From Lamellibrachia satsuma (Eukaryota; Annelida; Polychaeta; Sabellida; Siboglinidae): a DNA stretch of 64,000 bases. This document shows, in pieces, positions 1 through 12,240 of this stretch. The notes under the pieces are model-generated. The model did no database searches. It was not told where the DNA came from and saw nothing but the letters and a program-made list of their open reading frames with translations. The stretch is taken from the NCBI GenBank assembly GCA_033239005.1, contig BSQZ01000025.1, positions 6,652,501-6,716,500 on the forward strand, written 5' to 3'. Within the stretch, counting starts at the first letter, position 1. Each line of letters opens with the position of its first letter. A program made the position numbers and the translations under genes.

Positions 1-1515
1 ACAGCTACGGTTCTGCCTGTTGGTGTTTTCGACAAGTATATTTTGACAAGTGCATTTTGAGTATGTAATTGGTTGATAATTTATTCAACATGCACTTGTT
101 GAATATGTTCACGACTGGGCGCTTATTCATTGGGCCAGGGCGCCCCCCCCTAAGGAAAACGTTCATATTGTACATCGTTAAACTATGTTAGCAACTGTTA
201 TGTTCATGTGTCCGTAGCGTAGACAAATATGTGTTTTACCCATTGGAAAGCTATTTTCAGCAAACAGACAAACTGGCTGAGTTGCATTTGAAAAATAGCA
301 AGAGTTCCCAAAAAACTGTCTTGCCCCACCCCTGGGGCAATACGATCTATAACTTACTATCCCTTTTTTCGCTTATATGAACGAAGCATTGCCTGAATAT
401 AAAATGTATACATACAAATAGTGTGATAGTAATGTATAGTTATATTACAGTTGTTAAATTTAAAATGATGTTAACATATAATATATACTTTGGTTTAGTA
501 ATATTCCCTCATAATTACAGCCTACATGCTAGCAGAACTAAAATTATGCAACGTTCGTATTATATTAAATGTATTACACATAACTGGGCATGTGTAATAC
601 ATTTGATACATTACAATCATGTGCGTCGGGATAAGACATTGGGCTGTCTTGTCCCAAGTGCATGAGGAACGTCTTGCCCCACTTGCATTGGGAACTTCTT
701 GCCCCACATACACAACGTGTGTCATAACACGATGTATATAAAACACGTCATATTTTTCCTCATATTATATGGTCTGACCTGTCAATTGAATAATAATATC
801 GCGTGTCACAAATTAATTTCACGATTCACACCGTTATATATTGAGTTACACAGTTTCTACTATTGGCGAATGCTAGATAAGTCCATATAATAGTGTATAT
901 GAAAGTTAATACACACTCTGATATAGTTTTCGGGTGGGTATCCGACAGATGTCAGCATCATTTTGCATCAGGTTTGGGGTCGTTCACGTTTATATTTTGC
1001 GTACGTGATGTGGGGCCGTCTTACCTCAGGGGGCCGTATTGCCCCAGACTACCTTACGTTTTGAGTAGGTACCCGGTACGCGACTAAGTTTGTTGAGCTT
1101 GACTTTGTTGTTGTAGATACACAAGCCCTGCTCAATTGGCAGTCTCGACATTGGTTCAAGTGAGCGAATAGGTGTGCTCTATGTACTGCATGGTGCCCTA
1201 TTTGTTTCGACGTGACGCATTAAATGCTGGGACGTACTGCGTAGAAGGCTTCCGTTTGCGCTGAGTTGAAGAGTAATTGTGTGTTTAAAAGATTACGAAC
1301 GGGCAGTCGGGATTAATAAAACACGTCATTGAAGGACCGTAATAACAGTTGGTTGCTATACACGGAATTCTGACCGGACGTTGAACAAATACGAAAATCG
1401 TGGCATCTCTGTTGCAACGCATTTTGACACGTCGCATTTGGACGTCATACATTTACGTGACTTCTCATCGGGACATATTCTCTAAGCATACCGACGAAGG
1501 CGAAAGTGTAAGACC
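1..1515. other. Upstream intergenic DNA
   Basis: No coding exon is recognisable. The stretch is AT-rich with a short poly-C run near 147-154. Short phrases related to CTTGCCCCAC recur near 321, 671 and 699, which suggests old diffuse repeats. The last 400 bases have more CpG and probably include the GPCR 5' UTR and promoter, but I see no clear TATA box or initiator. Confidence 0.6.
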
Positions 1516-1838
1516 ATGCTAACAGCCAACGCCACGGCGACTGCCGCTGTCACATGTCCCATGGTGCTGACAGCGCGTGTGATCCTGGCATGCGTGCTTG
1601 CCGTCGTGTGCTTGAGCGGGCTGCTCGGCAACACCGCCACTCTGCTGACGATCGGCCTCACGCGGTCGCTTCACACGGTGCCTAATGCTTACGTCGCCAA
1701 CCTGGCAGTCGTCGATCTGCTAGTCTGTCTCGTGTGTATGCCCTTTACGGCCGTCGGCTACATGACCTGTATCCCGCAAGACATCTGCAAGCTGATGGCC
1801 TATCTTAACTTCACTCTCATGATCGTTCTGCTCTACAG
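1516..1838 (+). CDS. GPCR exon 1
   Basis: Begins at the ATG at 1516 and covers the N terminus, TM1, TM2 and most of TM3. It ends ...CTCTACAG|GTAAAC in phase 2. Reading through the donor meets TAA at 1840-1842, so splicing is needed here. Confidence 0.85.
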
Positions 1839-3796
1839 GTAAACAGTTGCTCTACAGGTAAACAGTTGCTCTACAGGTAAACAGCTGCTATGTCGTAGCA
1901 ATCTCTGTTCGTCCACACCATGAAAAATCGCGATTCGTAAACAGAAACTGCCTAATGTAGACAATAATTTGTGCAGAGAAATATTGTCTGTTGTACTGTA
2001 GCCCCGAGTCGATCTTTCGTATATGTAGCAATTTTTTTTTTCATCAGATCTTTATTTCAACAACAAATATGTCACTTATACCACTTGTCCATTGACCATA
2101 ATATGTAACAAGAAGCAAATAATTACTGTAGGCAACATGCATAATTACAACTTAACTATTTATATTTCAATATGAATGATAAAATATTAGCGTTTAGACT
2201 AGATAGTCACCGTAGATAGTCACCGTAGCATATTTCAAGAATAATTAAAAGACCAGCATAAACAAAACAGTTTTTTTTGTAGCTACAAAAAAGCATTTAT
2301 ACAACCAAGCTGTTATGTTTGTACAACATAGTTAACCAACATTAGCGGTGTATTTTTTTTAACGATGAACGTTTCTACAACATATTAAAGAGCTGTCTAA
2401 TGGGTTCCATAGTATTACATTTTTAACTGAAATACACATTCTCTTAAATTAGTACGAGCATAATTTTTTTTTAAAGTGGGCCTTTGTCTGATTACGCAGA
2501 CGGACTTGTACAAAGTAAGCAACTTTTGCATATTCACTGGTAGCAAATTACTATTTGCCTTGTACATAATAATCATCATCATGTGGAAACTTGTGTGTTG
2601 AAAGGATGCAATGTAGAAGTGGTAGTAACCTTGACATCTAATGCGCAAACACCTTGCGACATCACAACGACATCACAACGACATCACAACGACATTGCTG
2701 GTGCCTTTGTTTTAAGAATTGCATATTTAGATTCGATCAGTATACGTGAAAGCACCGTTATTCTGGCGCTTAGCCAAAATGCCAAGAAGCGTTATAAATT
2801 ATAAAGATGCAAGTCAGATCTATGTTTATGTATACTTTTTTAACAATTGTTGGCCCTTTTAATGTTGTGTTTTGGCCACATGCTTTAAAATATATCCATT
2901 ATGAAAAAGTGACGACATGTCCGCAGTATAGTGAACATGAACATGCATATTACAAGTGACCTTTGGTATTTTGCAGCGTCGGCCTCGTTGCCGTGAATCG
3001 GTTCGTACTTGTCGTGAAATCACGAGCGGTTTACGTCCGTGTCTACACCAAGCTAAACGTGATACTGAGCATCGCGGCCACCTGGACATTGGCCTTGCTA
3101 CTCGGGTCGCCACCCTATTTGGGCTTTGGCAACGTTGGGTACTACCGGAAGGTTGGCGCCTGCTTCGTGTTGATGGATGACCCGGTATCGAAGATGTTTC
3201 TAAATGTGTTCGGTATCGGCTGTTGTTTCGTTCCTACCCTTGTCATCACGATATATTGCTATTTGGGCATCATGGTGACGTTCATACGATCACGTGAACG
3301 AGTCAAACCAACGATTGGGAACACTCCGGCCTCTATCCCATCGATAAGCGGAAAAGAATCCCAAAGCGCCAATGCACGCAGACTGTCCCATCTGCCGGAG
3401 TTGTACAAGGAGAACAACTCGTCACGACTGCCGGAGACTACGACCGCTGAAGGCATCAGACTGGACGTGAGGCCGGAGACGACGCGTCATCTTTACGGTG
3501 AGCGTAAACTCAGCGGCTCCCTTCTAGGACGCCTCTACCCGATCAACCGCGCCAGTCTGTCCGTGCTCAAGCGGATCCTCGCTGTGTGGATCGTCTTCTT
3601 CGTTTGCTGGTTGCCGTTCATCGTTCTAATCATGGTCGAGGACAGTCACGAGCGAGTCAGTGCCATCACCATGCATGTCGCCTTCATCGCCTCGCAGTCC
3701 AACGCAGCGCTAAACCCCGTCGTCTACTTCGGCATCGGCCCAGAGTTCAGGCACGCGGCTATGGCCCTAGCCCAAAAATGGCGTACACGGATGTGA
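1516..3796 (+). CDS. Class A GPCR, Tre1/Moody-like (two exons)
   Basis: Rhodopsin-family seven-transmembrane receptor at the plasma membrane; ligand unknown. Exons 1516-1838 and 2977-3796 join in phase 2 (AG|C gives Ser108), giving 380 residues. Visible landmarks: a possible N-glycosylation site at Asn5; GN in TM1 (Asn39); LAVVD in TM2 (Asp67); Cys91 before TM3 and Cys170 in the second extracellular loop, which would form the usual disulfide; NRF at 115-117 in place of DRY; Trp144 in TM4; Pro194 in TM5; CWLPF at 318-322 in TM6; NPVVY at 354-358 in TM7. The third intracellular loop is long (about 213-305) and rich in Ser, Arg and Glu. The C-terminal tail is short, about 20 residues. An N-R-aromatic motif in TM3 is known from Drosophila Tre1 and Moody, receptors in cell migration and glial barrier formation; that subgroup is my inference. 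Other orphan amine- or melatonin-like receptors are possible. Confidence 0.85.
1831..1887 (+). repeat. 19-bp triplication spanning the GPCR splice donor
   Basis: Three consecutive 19-bp units (1831-1849, 1850-1868, 1869-1887) each read CTCTACAGGTAAACAGYTG. The last 8 exonic bases and the first 11 intronic bases are therefore present three times, with three identical 5' splice sites. Only the first keeps the frame; the other two would include an in-frame TAA at 1840. Confidence 0.9.
1839..2976 (+). other. GPCR intron 1
   Basis: GT-AG intron of 1138 bp, phase 2, ending TATTTTGCAG. It is AT-rich and contains an 11-bp GACATCACAAC-type tandem repeat at about 2659-2695. No coding sequence is recognised. 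Confidence 0.8.
2977..3796 (+). CDS. GPCR exon 2
   Basis: Encodes the end of TM3 through the C terminus (residues 109-380) and stops at TGA 3794-3796. It carries the NRF, CWLPF and NPVVY motifs. The acceptor TTTTGCAG|C restores the codon left open by exon 1. Confidence 0.88.
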
Positions 3797-4077
3797 CACG
3801 AGCGTATTCGGACAGAGACCCAGAGAGACATCATTCAGTGTTGTGAACAACATGTACTTAGGAAGGCACGTTCTATTTTAGCTAATGAAAGTCATGTTCT
3901 ATATATTTAGTGGTTACAGTGTGAAATGCACTCCATGTGTTCATGTGATAAATAATTGTTCTTGTAACTACGATGACGTGAGCCAGTAATACGATGATAC
4001 ATGTGTTATATTTTACATTTTAATATTTTATATACTGTGCTCGTCCAAACGATGATGTAATTGAACTGAATGAGATG

Positions 4078-4083
4078 AATAAA
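4078..4083 (+). terminator. Poly(A) signal of the GPCR gene
   Basis: AATAAA lies 282 bp after the GPCR stop codon, followed by T/GT-rich sequence. It is the first canonical signal downstream of the stop and gives a 3' UTR of about 0.3 kb. Confidence 0.6.
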
Positions 4084-4258
4084 GTTATATTGTATATTGT
4101 ATAATATATAAATTCAAAAAGTAGTTATGCCAATTGTTATACTTCGTATGCACATTCTATTGTTGTTTATAGGCCTAGACCATATATACAATGGTCCTCC
4201 TCTTGTATGGTCTCTATCATCATACAGACCAACCCCTCACCAGACGCCACCTTGCTTC

Positions 4259-4445
4259 GCGCGCGCGCGCGATTGTGTGTGTGTGTGTGTGTGTGTGTGA
4301 GTGCGTGTGTGCGTGCGATTTTTGGGAAACTGGGCATCCCCTTCAAGCCTTGCGTCAGCCTGTGGACACTGGGCACGCACACACGCACGCACGCACGAAC
4401 GAAAGAACAAACACACACGCACACGCACAAGCGCACACGCACACG
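4259..4445. repeat. Alternating purine-pyrimidine tracts (CG)n(TG)n and (CACG)n
   Basis: A (CG)n run passes into (TG)n at 4259-4310. After about 60 bp of ordinary sequence, a CACACG/CACGCA-rich run follows at 4375-4445. The two halves are roughly complementary (GT-rich then CA-rich), so they could fold back or form Z-DNA. ORFs across them are low-complexity. Confidence 0.85.
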
Positions 4446-5540
4446 CTTAAGCCACAACTTCCCAGCATGCATCAGTCTTGACATGCTCTAAATGCGTAAA
4501 CTGCTATGGGTGTCGTGTCTGGGGGAGGGTACTGGGCTATGCCACCAGCCTTTGGCTTTGGGATAAGAATTTTTCTTTGAATAAGCCGTTGTGCCACTAC
4601 GTGGTAGCATCCCTCCCTTTGACACCCTCAGATTCTAAATACGCTACAGCTATAAAATGGCCATCGTCAAAGTGTTCTCTTGCCAATGCAGCTTCGTTGT
4701 GCTGCGCTCCACGTGACGTCATCTGGGGAACAGAAAGTGACCAATAGTTTGCGAAATATCCGCAACAGATGGCAGCACTTTTCGACGTTTTCGTTGTCGT
4801 CTGCTCTGTACCAACGCGCGAAAGGTTAGATACTTTAACCAGTTCAGTCTACCAATGATGGGAAGGTGCCAGGCTTGTCTTGCATATGTTTAAAAATGTG
4901 CTCGCCATTTAGTAGCACCTGTTTTTTAGTACAATTAATTATATAATTATGTTAACTTTCACACTGTGTAAGAAACAAACTTATCATAAACACATCGTCG
5001 CACATTTAACTACACTAACGTAGGCCTTAGTTTAGCTAGGGCAGATATGATATTTGTAGCTTTAGCAATACATGCATGACATTTGTCAGGCTTGTAGAGC
5101 ATGCCAATGGACAACATTTCAAATATACGGGCACCGCCGAATTCCCATATATTGACAGTAGCAGCCGTTTTCCAATATAGCAGCTGCGAATTAAGCTCAT
5201 GGCGGAATTCTGTCCTACAGTGATTGTAATGCGTGCTGCGTCTCAATATATATGTTTCCTAGACAGTCTTAGTAATGTGCAATGCCCCACACATACCACG
5301 GTTGCCATACAGGGATTGATAGAATCATCAAAAGTAACGTTTATTGAATAAAGTCAACGAAAATCATAGAAAACATAATACAAATTTTCTTTGTAATTTT
5401 TTTTCATACAATTCAGTAACAAAAATACGCATCACATAAACAAACAAATTAGAGATTATCGTCCTAACAATACACTGTGAGATAGTGGCGCCAATCTGCT
5501 ATCAAGGATGAGGATGAGGCAGTTTCTTAGGCGCACATCA
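4446..5540. other. Intergenic stretch
   Basis: No gene seen. ORFs here are short and unrelated to anything I recognise. The 5330-5440 part is AT-rich. Confidence 0.5.
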
Positions 5541-5826
5541 TGTCAGCCAGCAACAAGTTGATGCAGTATCCGACAGTGACAAGGCGTTCACTGCTCGTCT
5601 ACCCCCTTTCACGACCAAGCCAAGTCCGTGGCCATTTATTGTCATTCAACGAATGTTGTGAACAGAGCAGTGGAAGTTCTGAATCAATAAGAGGCGCCCA
5701 TCGTCAACGTGGATCAGCCTTTGTATACAACGGCAACGTCCAGTTTGGTTGACCAACAAACCATGATGTCTTTTACAATATTACTTTGTTGTGATGTTTG
5801 GCAGACACACAGGTATATTCCAGGGG

Positions 5827-7831
5827 ACAGTATGTGGACCAATGCACTCATATAAGCTGGTGTTGCAACACCTAGAACAGTCTGTGGATCAATGCACTCA
5901 TACAAGCTGGTGGTGCAACACATAGAACAGCCTGTAGAACAATGCACTCGTGCAAGCCGGTGTTGCTACACCTAGAACAGTCTGCGGATCAATGCACTCA
6001 TATAAGCTGGTGTTGCAACACCTAGAACAGTCTGTAGAACAATGCACTCGTGCAAGCTGGTGTTGCTACACCTAGAACAGTCTGCGGATCAATGCACTCA
6101 TATAAGCTGGTGTTGCAACACCTAGAACAGTCTGTAGACCAATGCACTCATACAAGCTGGTGTTGCAACACCTAGAACAGTCTGTGGACCAATGCACTAG
6201 TACAAGCTGGTGTTGCAACGCCTAGAACAGTCTGTGGACCAATGCACTCGTACAAGCTGGTGTTGCAACATCTAGAACAGTCTGTGGACCAATGCACTCG
6301 TACAAGCTGGTGTTGCAACACGTAAAACAGTCTGTGGACCAATGCACTCATACAAGCTGGTGTTGCAACACCTAGAACAGTCTGTGGACCAATGCACTCG
6401 TGCAAGCTGGTGTTACAACACCTAGAACAGTCTGTGGATCAACGCGCTCGTACAAGCTGGTGTTGCAACACCTAGAACAGTCTGTGGATCAATGCGCTCG
6501 TACAAGCTGGTATTGCAACACCTAGAACAGTCTGTGGATCAATGCACTCGTGCAAGCTGGTGTTACAACACCTATAACAGTCTGTGGATCAATGCACTCG
6601 TACAAGCTGGTGTTGCAACACCTAGAACAGACTGTAGACCAATGCACTCGTACAAGCTGGTGTTGCAACAGGTAAAACAGTCTGTGGACCAATGCACTCG
6701 TGCAAGCTGGTGTTGCAACACATAGAACAGTCTGTGGATCAACGCGCTCGTACAATCTGGTGTTGCAACACCTAGAACAGTCTGTGGATCAATGCGCTCG
6801 TACAAGCTGGTATTGCAACACCTAGAACAGTCTGTGGATCAATGCTCTCATACAAGCTGGTGTTCCAACACCTAGAGCAGTCTTTGGATCAATGCACTCG
6901 TACAAGCTGGTGTTACATCACCTATAACAGTCTGTGGATCAATTCACTCGTACAAGCCGGTGTTGCAACACCTAGAACAGACTGTAGACCAATGCACTCG
7001 TGCAAGCTGGTGTTGCAACGCCTAGAACAGTCTGTGGACCAATGCACTCGGGTAAGCTGGTGTTGGAACCCCTAGAACAGTATGTGGACCAATGCACTCG
7101 TGCAAGCTGGTGTTGCAACACCTAGAACAGTCTGTGGACCAATGCCCTCGTGCAAGCTGGTGTTGCAACTCCTAGAACAGTCTGTGGACCAATGCACTCG
7201 TGCAAGCTGGTGTTGCAACACCTAGAACAGTCTGTGGACCAATGCACTCGTGCAAGCTGGTGTTGCAACACCTAGAACAGTCTGTGGACCAATGCACTCG
7301 TGCAAGCTGGTGTTGCAACACCTAGAACAGTATGTGGACCAATGCACTCATAGAAGCTGGTGTTGCAACACCTAGAACAGTCTGTGGACCAATGCACTCG
7401 TGCAAGCTGGTGTTGCAACACATAGAACAGTCTGTGGACCAATGCACTCGTGCAAGCTGGTGTTGCAACACCTAGAACAGTCTGTGGACCAATGCACTCG
7501 TGGAAGCTGGTGTTGCAACACCTAGAACAGTCTGTGGACCAATGCACTCGTGGAAGCTGGTGTTGCAACACCTAGAACAGTCTGTGGACCAATACACTCG
7601 TGCAAGCTGGTGTTGCAACACCTAGAACAGTCTGTGGATCAATGCACTCATAAAAGCTGGTGTTGCAACACCTAGAACAGTCTGTGGACCAATGCACTCG
7701 TGCAAGCTGGTGTTGCAACACCTAGAACAGTCTGTGGACCAATGCACTCATACAAGCTGGTGTTGCAACACCTACAACAGTCTGTGGACCAATGCATTCA
7801 TACAAGCTGGTGTTGCAACACCTACAACAGA
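5827..7831. repeat. 50-bp minisatellite, about 40 copies
   Basis: The unit contains AATGCACTCGTGCAAGCTGG and is 50 bp long, shown by the 10-base shift per 60-base line. Copies differ by a few substitutions (GTGCAAG/GTACAAG/ATACAAG, GACC/GATC). Read forward, one frame of the unit gives TNAL(I/V)QAGVATP, which fits the surrounding pseudogene, so the array probably expanded from that coding sequence. ORFs through it on either strand are by-products of the period. Confidence 0.95.
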
Positions 7832-9193
7832 CCAGACTCGTTCCGTTCACTCGACGTGCTCATCAAGCCACAGCTAGTTACCTGTATATGCTTCAACAAA
7901 AAGCTGCTTACACCCAGTGCAGCAGCAGGCTGGGAAAGGGGAACATTTGATGTCCATGGAAAACTGGAGTAGTGAGAGAACTCTAACACGTTCACCGCTC
8001 CAGTGTTGATCCGTCATCCTACAGATGGAGCTTGAGGTAATGATCTATGTTAGAACAATGCGAGAGGCATGTTTCCTGCTCTATGTTGGTGCATTCTGTG
8101 GTGCTTTGCCTTAGAGCACACATATTATGCTAGGTGGGTTTATGTCCATATGCGGGACCTGGTCACACTGGAAGTTATGTCCACTGGAACTGTGCATGGA
8201 AGAGCTTGTCACTGAGCAAGGAAGTGCCGTTGCTCCAACTACGGGGGTCATCATTGTTGATGGGGCTGCAATCGCTAATATGTTGCAATGTTGCCTTGTC
8301 AAGACAATTAACGATGATGCAACCCAAGTGTCACTGCCATACATTTAATACTCAACTGCGGCAAGCAAGTCGGGAAAATGTATGGGACGATTTCCTTCCA
8401 GATAATCTGAAGGCAGGTACACGAAGAACGCGGGAAGGGAATTCAGAGACGCCTTGAGCAAATGAGTTCAGTTCACCAAAAACGGAGAGAGTTTTTTCAA
8501 CTTGATGACAATGACTAGTCTCCTTCCTAGCAATACGAGCACCATCCATTGACATCACCAAGCAAGTCATCAGTACACATCACTCTGATGTACTATGTGA
8601 GCTGCTCCGTGATGTGACAGGTCTTGCTCGATGCAGTCAAGAGGACGCCGATACACGAATCATGCTCTATGTGGAAGATGCATTGAAACATTGGTAAACT
8701 AATGTGTCAATACGTACAATTGACACATATGTTGTCGTTCAGGCAGTGACATCAGCTCAATACCTGCTAATCACTAAGCTGTGGGTTGCATTGGGACAGG
8801 AAATAACTTACCTTTTTTGGCAGCTCAGGTAATGACCGGTGTATCGCTTTGCCAACGTTCCAAACATTAACTGGGTGTGACACAGTGTTGTTAGTTGGAG
8901 GTATGTGGTCAAATCAGCATTATACGCTTCGAATGGTGCACCTATATGATGATGAGACTATAGAGGATTCGCTAAGTCCACCCAGTGGAGTGCGTCAACC
9001 AAACAGCTCTTCACTCCGACAATGGGCTGCGTGCCACACTGCTCACTGGCTTGGATGAAATGATGATTATTACAGCCAAACTTCCACGTACAAGTGAGCG
9101 GGGATGGAAGAAGAAACAAGACAAATGTGAGTGGAACATATGTTCGAGCAACTCTTTCCAGAAGCCACGAAAGCCGAGATCTGTGGTGTAGCT

Positions 9194-9271
9194 CTAAGTA
9201 GGGCTTCAAGTAGGGCTGCAAGTAGGGCTGCAAGTAGGGCTGCAAGTAGGGCTGCAAGTAGGGTTGCAGAG
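9194..9271. repeat. 12-bp tandem repeat in the pseudogene tail
   Basis: About six copies of AAGTAGGGCTGC. Shifted by a base it reads as Gly-Cys-Lys-like codons, matching the Cys-rich C-terminal tail expected for the pseudogene family, so this also looks like an expansion inside former coding sequence. Confidence 0.85.
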
Positions 9272-9359
9272 TACAGTGCAACAGCCTCCGGGCAGTCATC
9301 CAGTGCACTGTCCTGTGTGGTTGTAATGTACCACGATCTGATCAATGAAGACTGAAACT

Positions 9360-11845
9360 ATAATGCTGCTTGGGAAACCTACAGTTTGAATACCTCGTGC
9401 ATTCAATCGTCCAGTGAAACATGACTTTGTTGTTTTCTCAAATATCAAACAGATTTGTAACATGGTCCTGTGGTGTTTCTTGTTACTATTACGAGGGCCA
9501 ATAAAGTGGAAAAACAACTGAATCAAGTTTTGATGGCAGAGCGTAAGTTGTGTAAATGGTTTATTTGTATAATTTACTTAGACCTTGTACAAAACAAATA
9601 GTAATAACTCAGCCAACTCATCTACCATTGGTTACAACACGTCTTTGATAAGTTTACACTCTTAAGTAATAAGTCAAAACACCTAATTAATATAAACTTA
9701 TAGGTAAATCGCAACCAGTGGAACTAACTGGCAGTATGTCGCCTTGTAGCTGCCCAATGCCCCAAATTTGCCCGGAAAAAATGTATTTCTTTATGTATTT
9801 TGGGGTTAAGAACACTCATCTTCCGCTGCTTAACTAAATCTCCTTTGGGTCTTGGGTGGCTCAACTAGCCCCAACAATTAAACTTATTTACTTAACTTCT
9901 CGTTTATGCATGAAGTGATGTAGATAATCTTCTTCTCTGTGCATAATTAAAATCATTTGTAAGTGGCACAAACAACAAAATCTGGTCACGTGTGTTGATA
10001 GTTTACGCACCAGCAGCCATTAATCATAATTCCTAAGAGTTTCGAACAACATCAAATAACATACTTTTAGCTCACACGTTCTGATTGTTGTGACAAACTT
10101 AACCTATCATACGTCAATTGTGTCGTAATAACATGTTCAGTCACTGGGTGGTACCATGGAACTATCGCTGCTGTAGTTTCCTGGGAAACATGGCCCATGG
10201 GTGGTCCAACTAACCCAGTGGCTCAACTAACACTGCCTTCCCCTACACATAATAATGGTTGGCGTCACTTTGAAAAATGGCAGCCATTTCCCTGAGAGAA
10301 AAAGTCGGCGGTGGTCGCCTGGCTATTAATCTTCCTTTAGACGTGCTCTAGTTGTGTGCCAAATTTAATGCTTGAACCACAAAAGTCATAAAAGCTTTTG
10401 GGAAAAAGAGTCGTAAATTCGTTGAACTGGTAGCCTGGTATGGAACTAAGCATGCATCCCTAACGTGTTTTAAAGCTTCGCCGCACACAACATGGTGTAA
10501 TCAAAATGGACGATAAAGAATAATATAATATATAATAATATATGAAATACTTCTACTGCGCTAATATCCTCGGGAGACCCAAGCTCGGCAGCCACCAACA
10601 CAACGGGGCTAAACAATTCATTATCGAGAAGCAGTTCCCGTTGTAAACAGTTGGTTTGGTATACTGAGGAGCTATGGAGGGTAAGCATGTATAAACAACC
10701 GGGTGGGTTTTTAGTTTACGACAACATTTAGTTATATTTTCTACAGACTTAACACTAACACGGAATGAGTTCAACAGAGCAACTGAAAAAGCTCTAGTTC
10801 CGACACACGTTGAAGGTTTAAGGTGTTATTGAGTGCAATATTATGATAAAGGGAATTACAATAGTCAAATAGTGAATGTTATAAATGATCTATTGATTGT
10901 AACTAAGGCATTGAAGGATCACGATCACTTCACGTTCGAACCCATTTCTTTTTTAACCATGTTTCCTGCTTATAATGCAGATTTCGCAGGAGAAGCGGCT
11001 CTTCCAGTTAAATACGCCTACTGAACGTAAAGAAAACTAACACACATCAAGGCTAAAACACAACAGTCTCAGGCATAGTAAACAAATCATACATAAAACG
11101 GGGTTTGCCTAGTTCAGCGACAATGTTCGTGCCGTCACATACATTGGGTATGCAAATGAAGTATGCCTGTTTGAAGCCCTGTGTGCGACAGCTGACTCTT
11201 CCTTCTCCAGTGTGCACCATTTCAGTGACGTTAAAAAGAGCAAGCAGTCAGTGCACGCGTTCTCCCCAAACAACGCAGCAACTAATAGCATTCATTATTC
11301 GGCCACATCCATTGTACAGTTGGTACTACTGTCTCCTACATAACCAACTGACCGTTTGTGAGATATTGTTCCCCAAATAAACGAAGCCTTTACACACGCA
11401 TACTCATGGAATCTAAGGAATAGGTAATGTTAACTCCAGCACCCGGCACTTACCATTCGTATCACTTCCTGACTGACTAGACTGTGTAGATGGCGCGGTT
11501 ATAAAAAAAACGTTCTGCGTGAGGCTTCATTCGACTAGTCAGCCATAAATCTCTTCCACACGTCCTGTCAAACTGACCAAATTAGTTTCAGCGTCGTCTA
11601 CAGCCGCAACCACGACTTCCTGCAGACGTTCGCACATTGACAAAAATACGCACTTTATGAACGCTATTACGACCCATGAAAGACACTTAGGAAAGCTACT
11701 TTGGGTTATACGAAATGCCCTTTGCGAACTGGAAAAAAGCTGTAATCCGACGTCTCATACTTTTTCATTTGCATGTGTATTTTGTCTGATGCTTAAAATG
11801 TATTCATTGAAAGCTAAATGAGAGGCTTTCAATACAAAAAGGTAG
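9360..11845. other. Intergenic stretch
   Basis: No gene recognised. Short phrases of the type GGCTCAACTARCMC recur at about 9850, 10205 and 10220. The ORFs are under 100 codons with no family resemblance. Confidence 0.5.
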
Positions 11846-11847
11846 AG

Positions 11848-11905
11848 GTACGTTCTTATATAGCGCGGTATTCGTAGGCCTGTTCAAGGGGCTATATACG
11901 CTTCA
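11848..11905 (+). repeat. Fragment of the TATAGCGC interspersed family
   Basis: TTATATAGCGCGGTATTCG followed by GTTCAAGGGGCTATATACGC resembles the heads of the better preserved copies near 32075, 39760 and 57390. Only about 60 bp are recognisable. Confidence 0.4.
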
Positions 11906-11999
11906 TCCCCGGCAGATCTGTTCATTCCAACACCAACTCTGGTTTATCTATGACGCAATCAGCCACGTTGCGATTACTGCGCGAAGACTGTTCGTTCAC

Positions 12000-12240
12000 T
12001 TACCCATCACTGTCTATAGTGAGACACTTATACAGCTGAATGAGGCAATGTGGAGTGAACGAAATTGCTCATTCACGTTTCGAAACGGCAGCAGGAGGAT
12101 TCGAACGCGGGTTCTCTCGATTGAGGGCCCGACGCGACGTTCTAACCACAACGTCAACGCACACCGTAACAGGCGAGTCGTACACGTGACATCACGACCA
12201 CGACATTGACGGCTCGCTTGAGAAAGGAGCAAATTAACCC
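12000..12240 (-). mobile_element. tRNA-derived SINE-like element
   Basis: On the minus strand, about 12170 down to 12085, there is a tRNA-like head: an A-box-like GTTGTGGTTAGAACG and a B box GTTCGAATCC at the expected spacing. It is followed by an unrelated body down to about 12000. It lacks a proper acceptor-stem pairing, which favours a SINE over a tRNA gene. Boundaries are approximate. Confidence 0.5.

Larger units (their letters stand above)
5545..9357 (+). pseudogene. Decayed copy of a repetitive uncharacterised gene family (TGCDT motif)
   Basis: Scattered coding remnants occur in one order on the + strand, broken by stops and frame changes. They resemble a large uncharacterised protein family common in multiple copies in marine invertebrate genomes. 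Remnants include PIVNVDQPLYT near 5705; MWTNALIQAGVATP in the first minisatellite units near 5830; RRAHQATASYLYMLQQKA after the array near 7850-7900; GVIIVDGAAI near 8250; LKAGTRRTREG near 8410; DADTRIMLY near 8650; IRTIDTYVV near 8720; LTGCDTV near 8875; and a trace of a Cys-rich tail near 9180. The order matches my recollection of the family. Frameshifts and stops show it is not functional. Family assignment is by recognition only and its function is unknown to me. Confidence 0.62.

Noticed and set aside
5827..7831. CRISPR array
   Set aside because: The units are head-to-tail with no unique spacers, and the genome is eukaryotic. The same applies to the 40-bp, 45-bp and 36-bp arrays.
12085..12170. 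Functional tRNA gene (minus strand)
   Set aside because: The boxes are present but acceptor and anticodon stems do not pair convincingly; a SINE head fits better.
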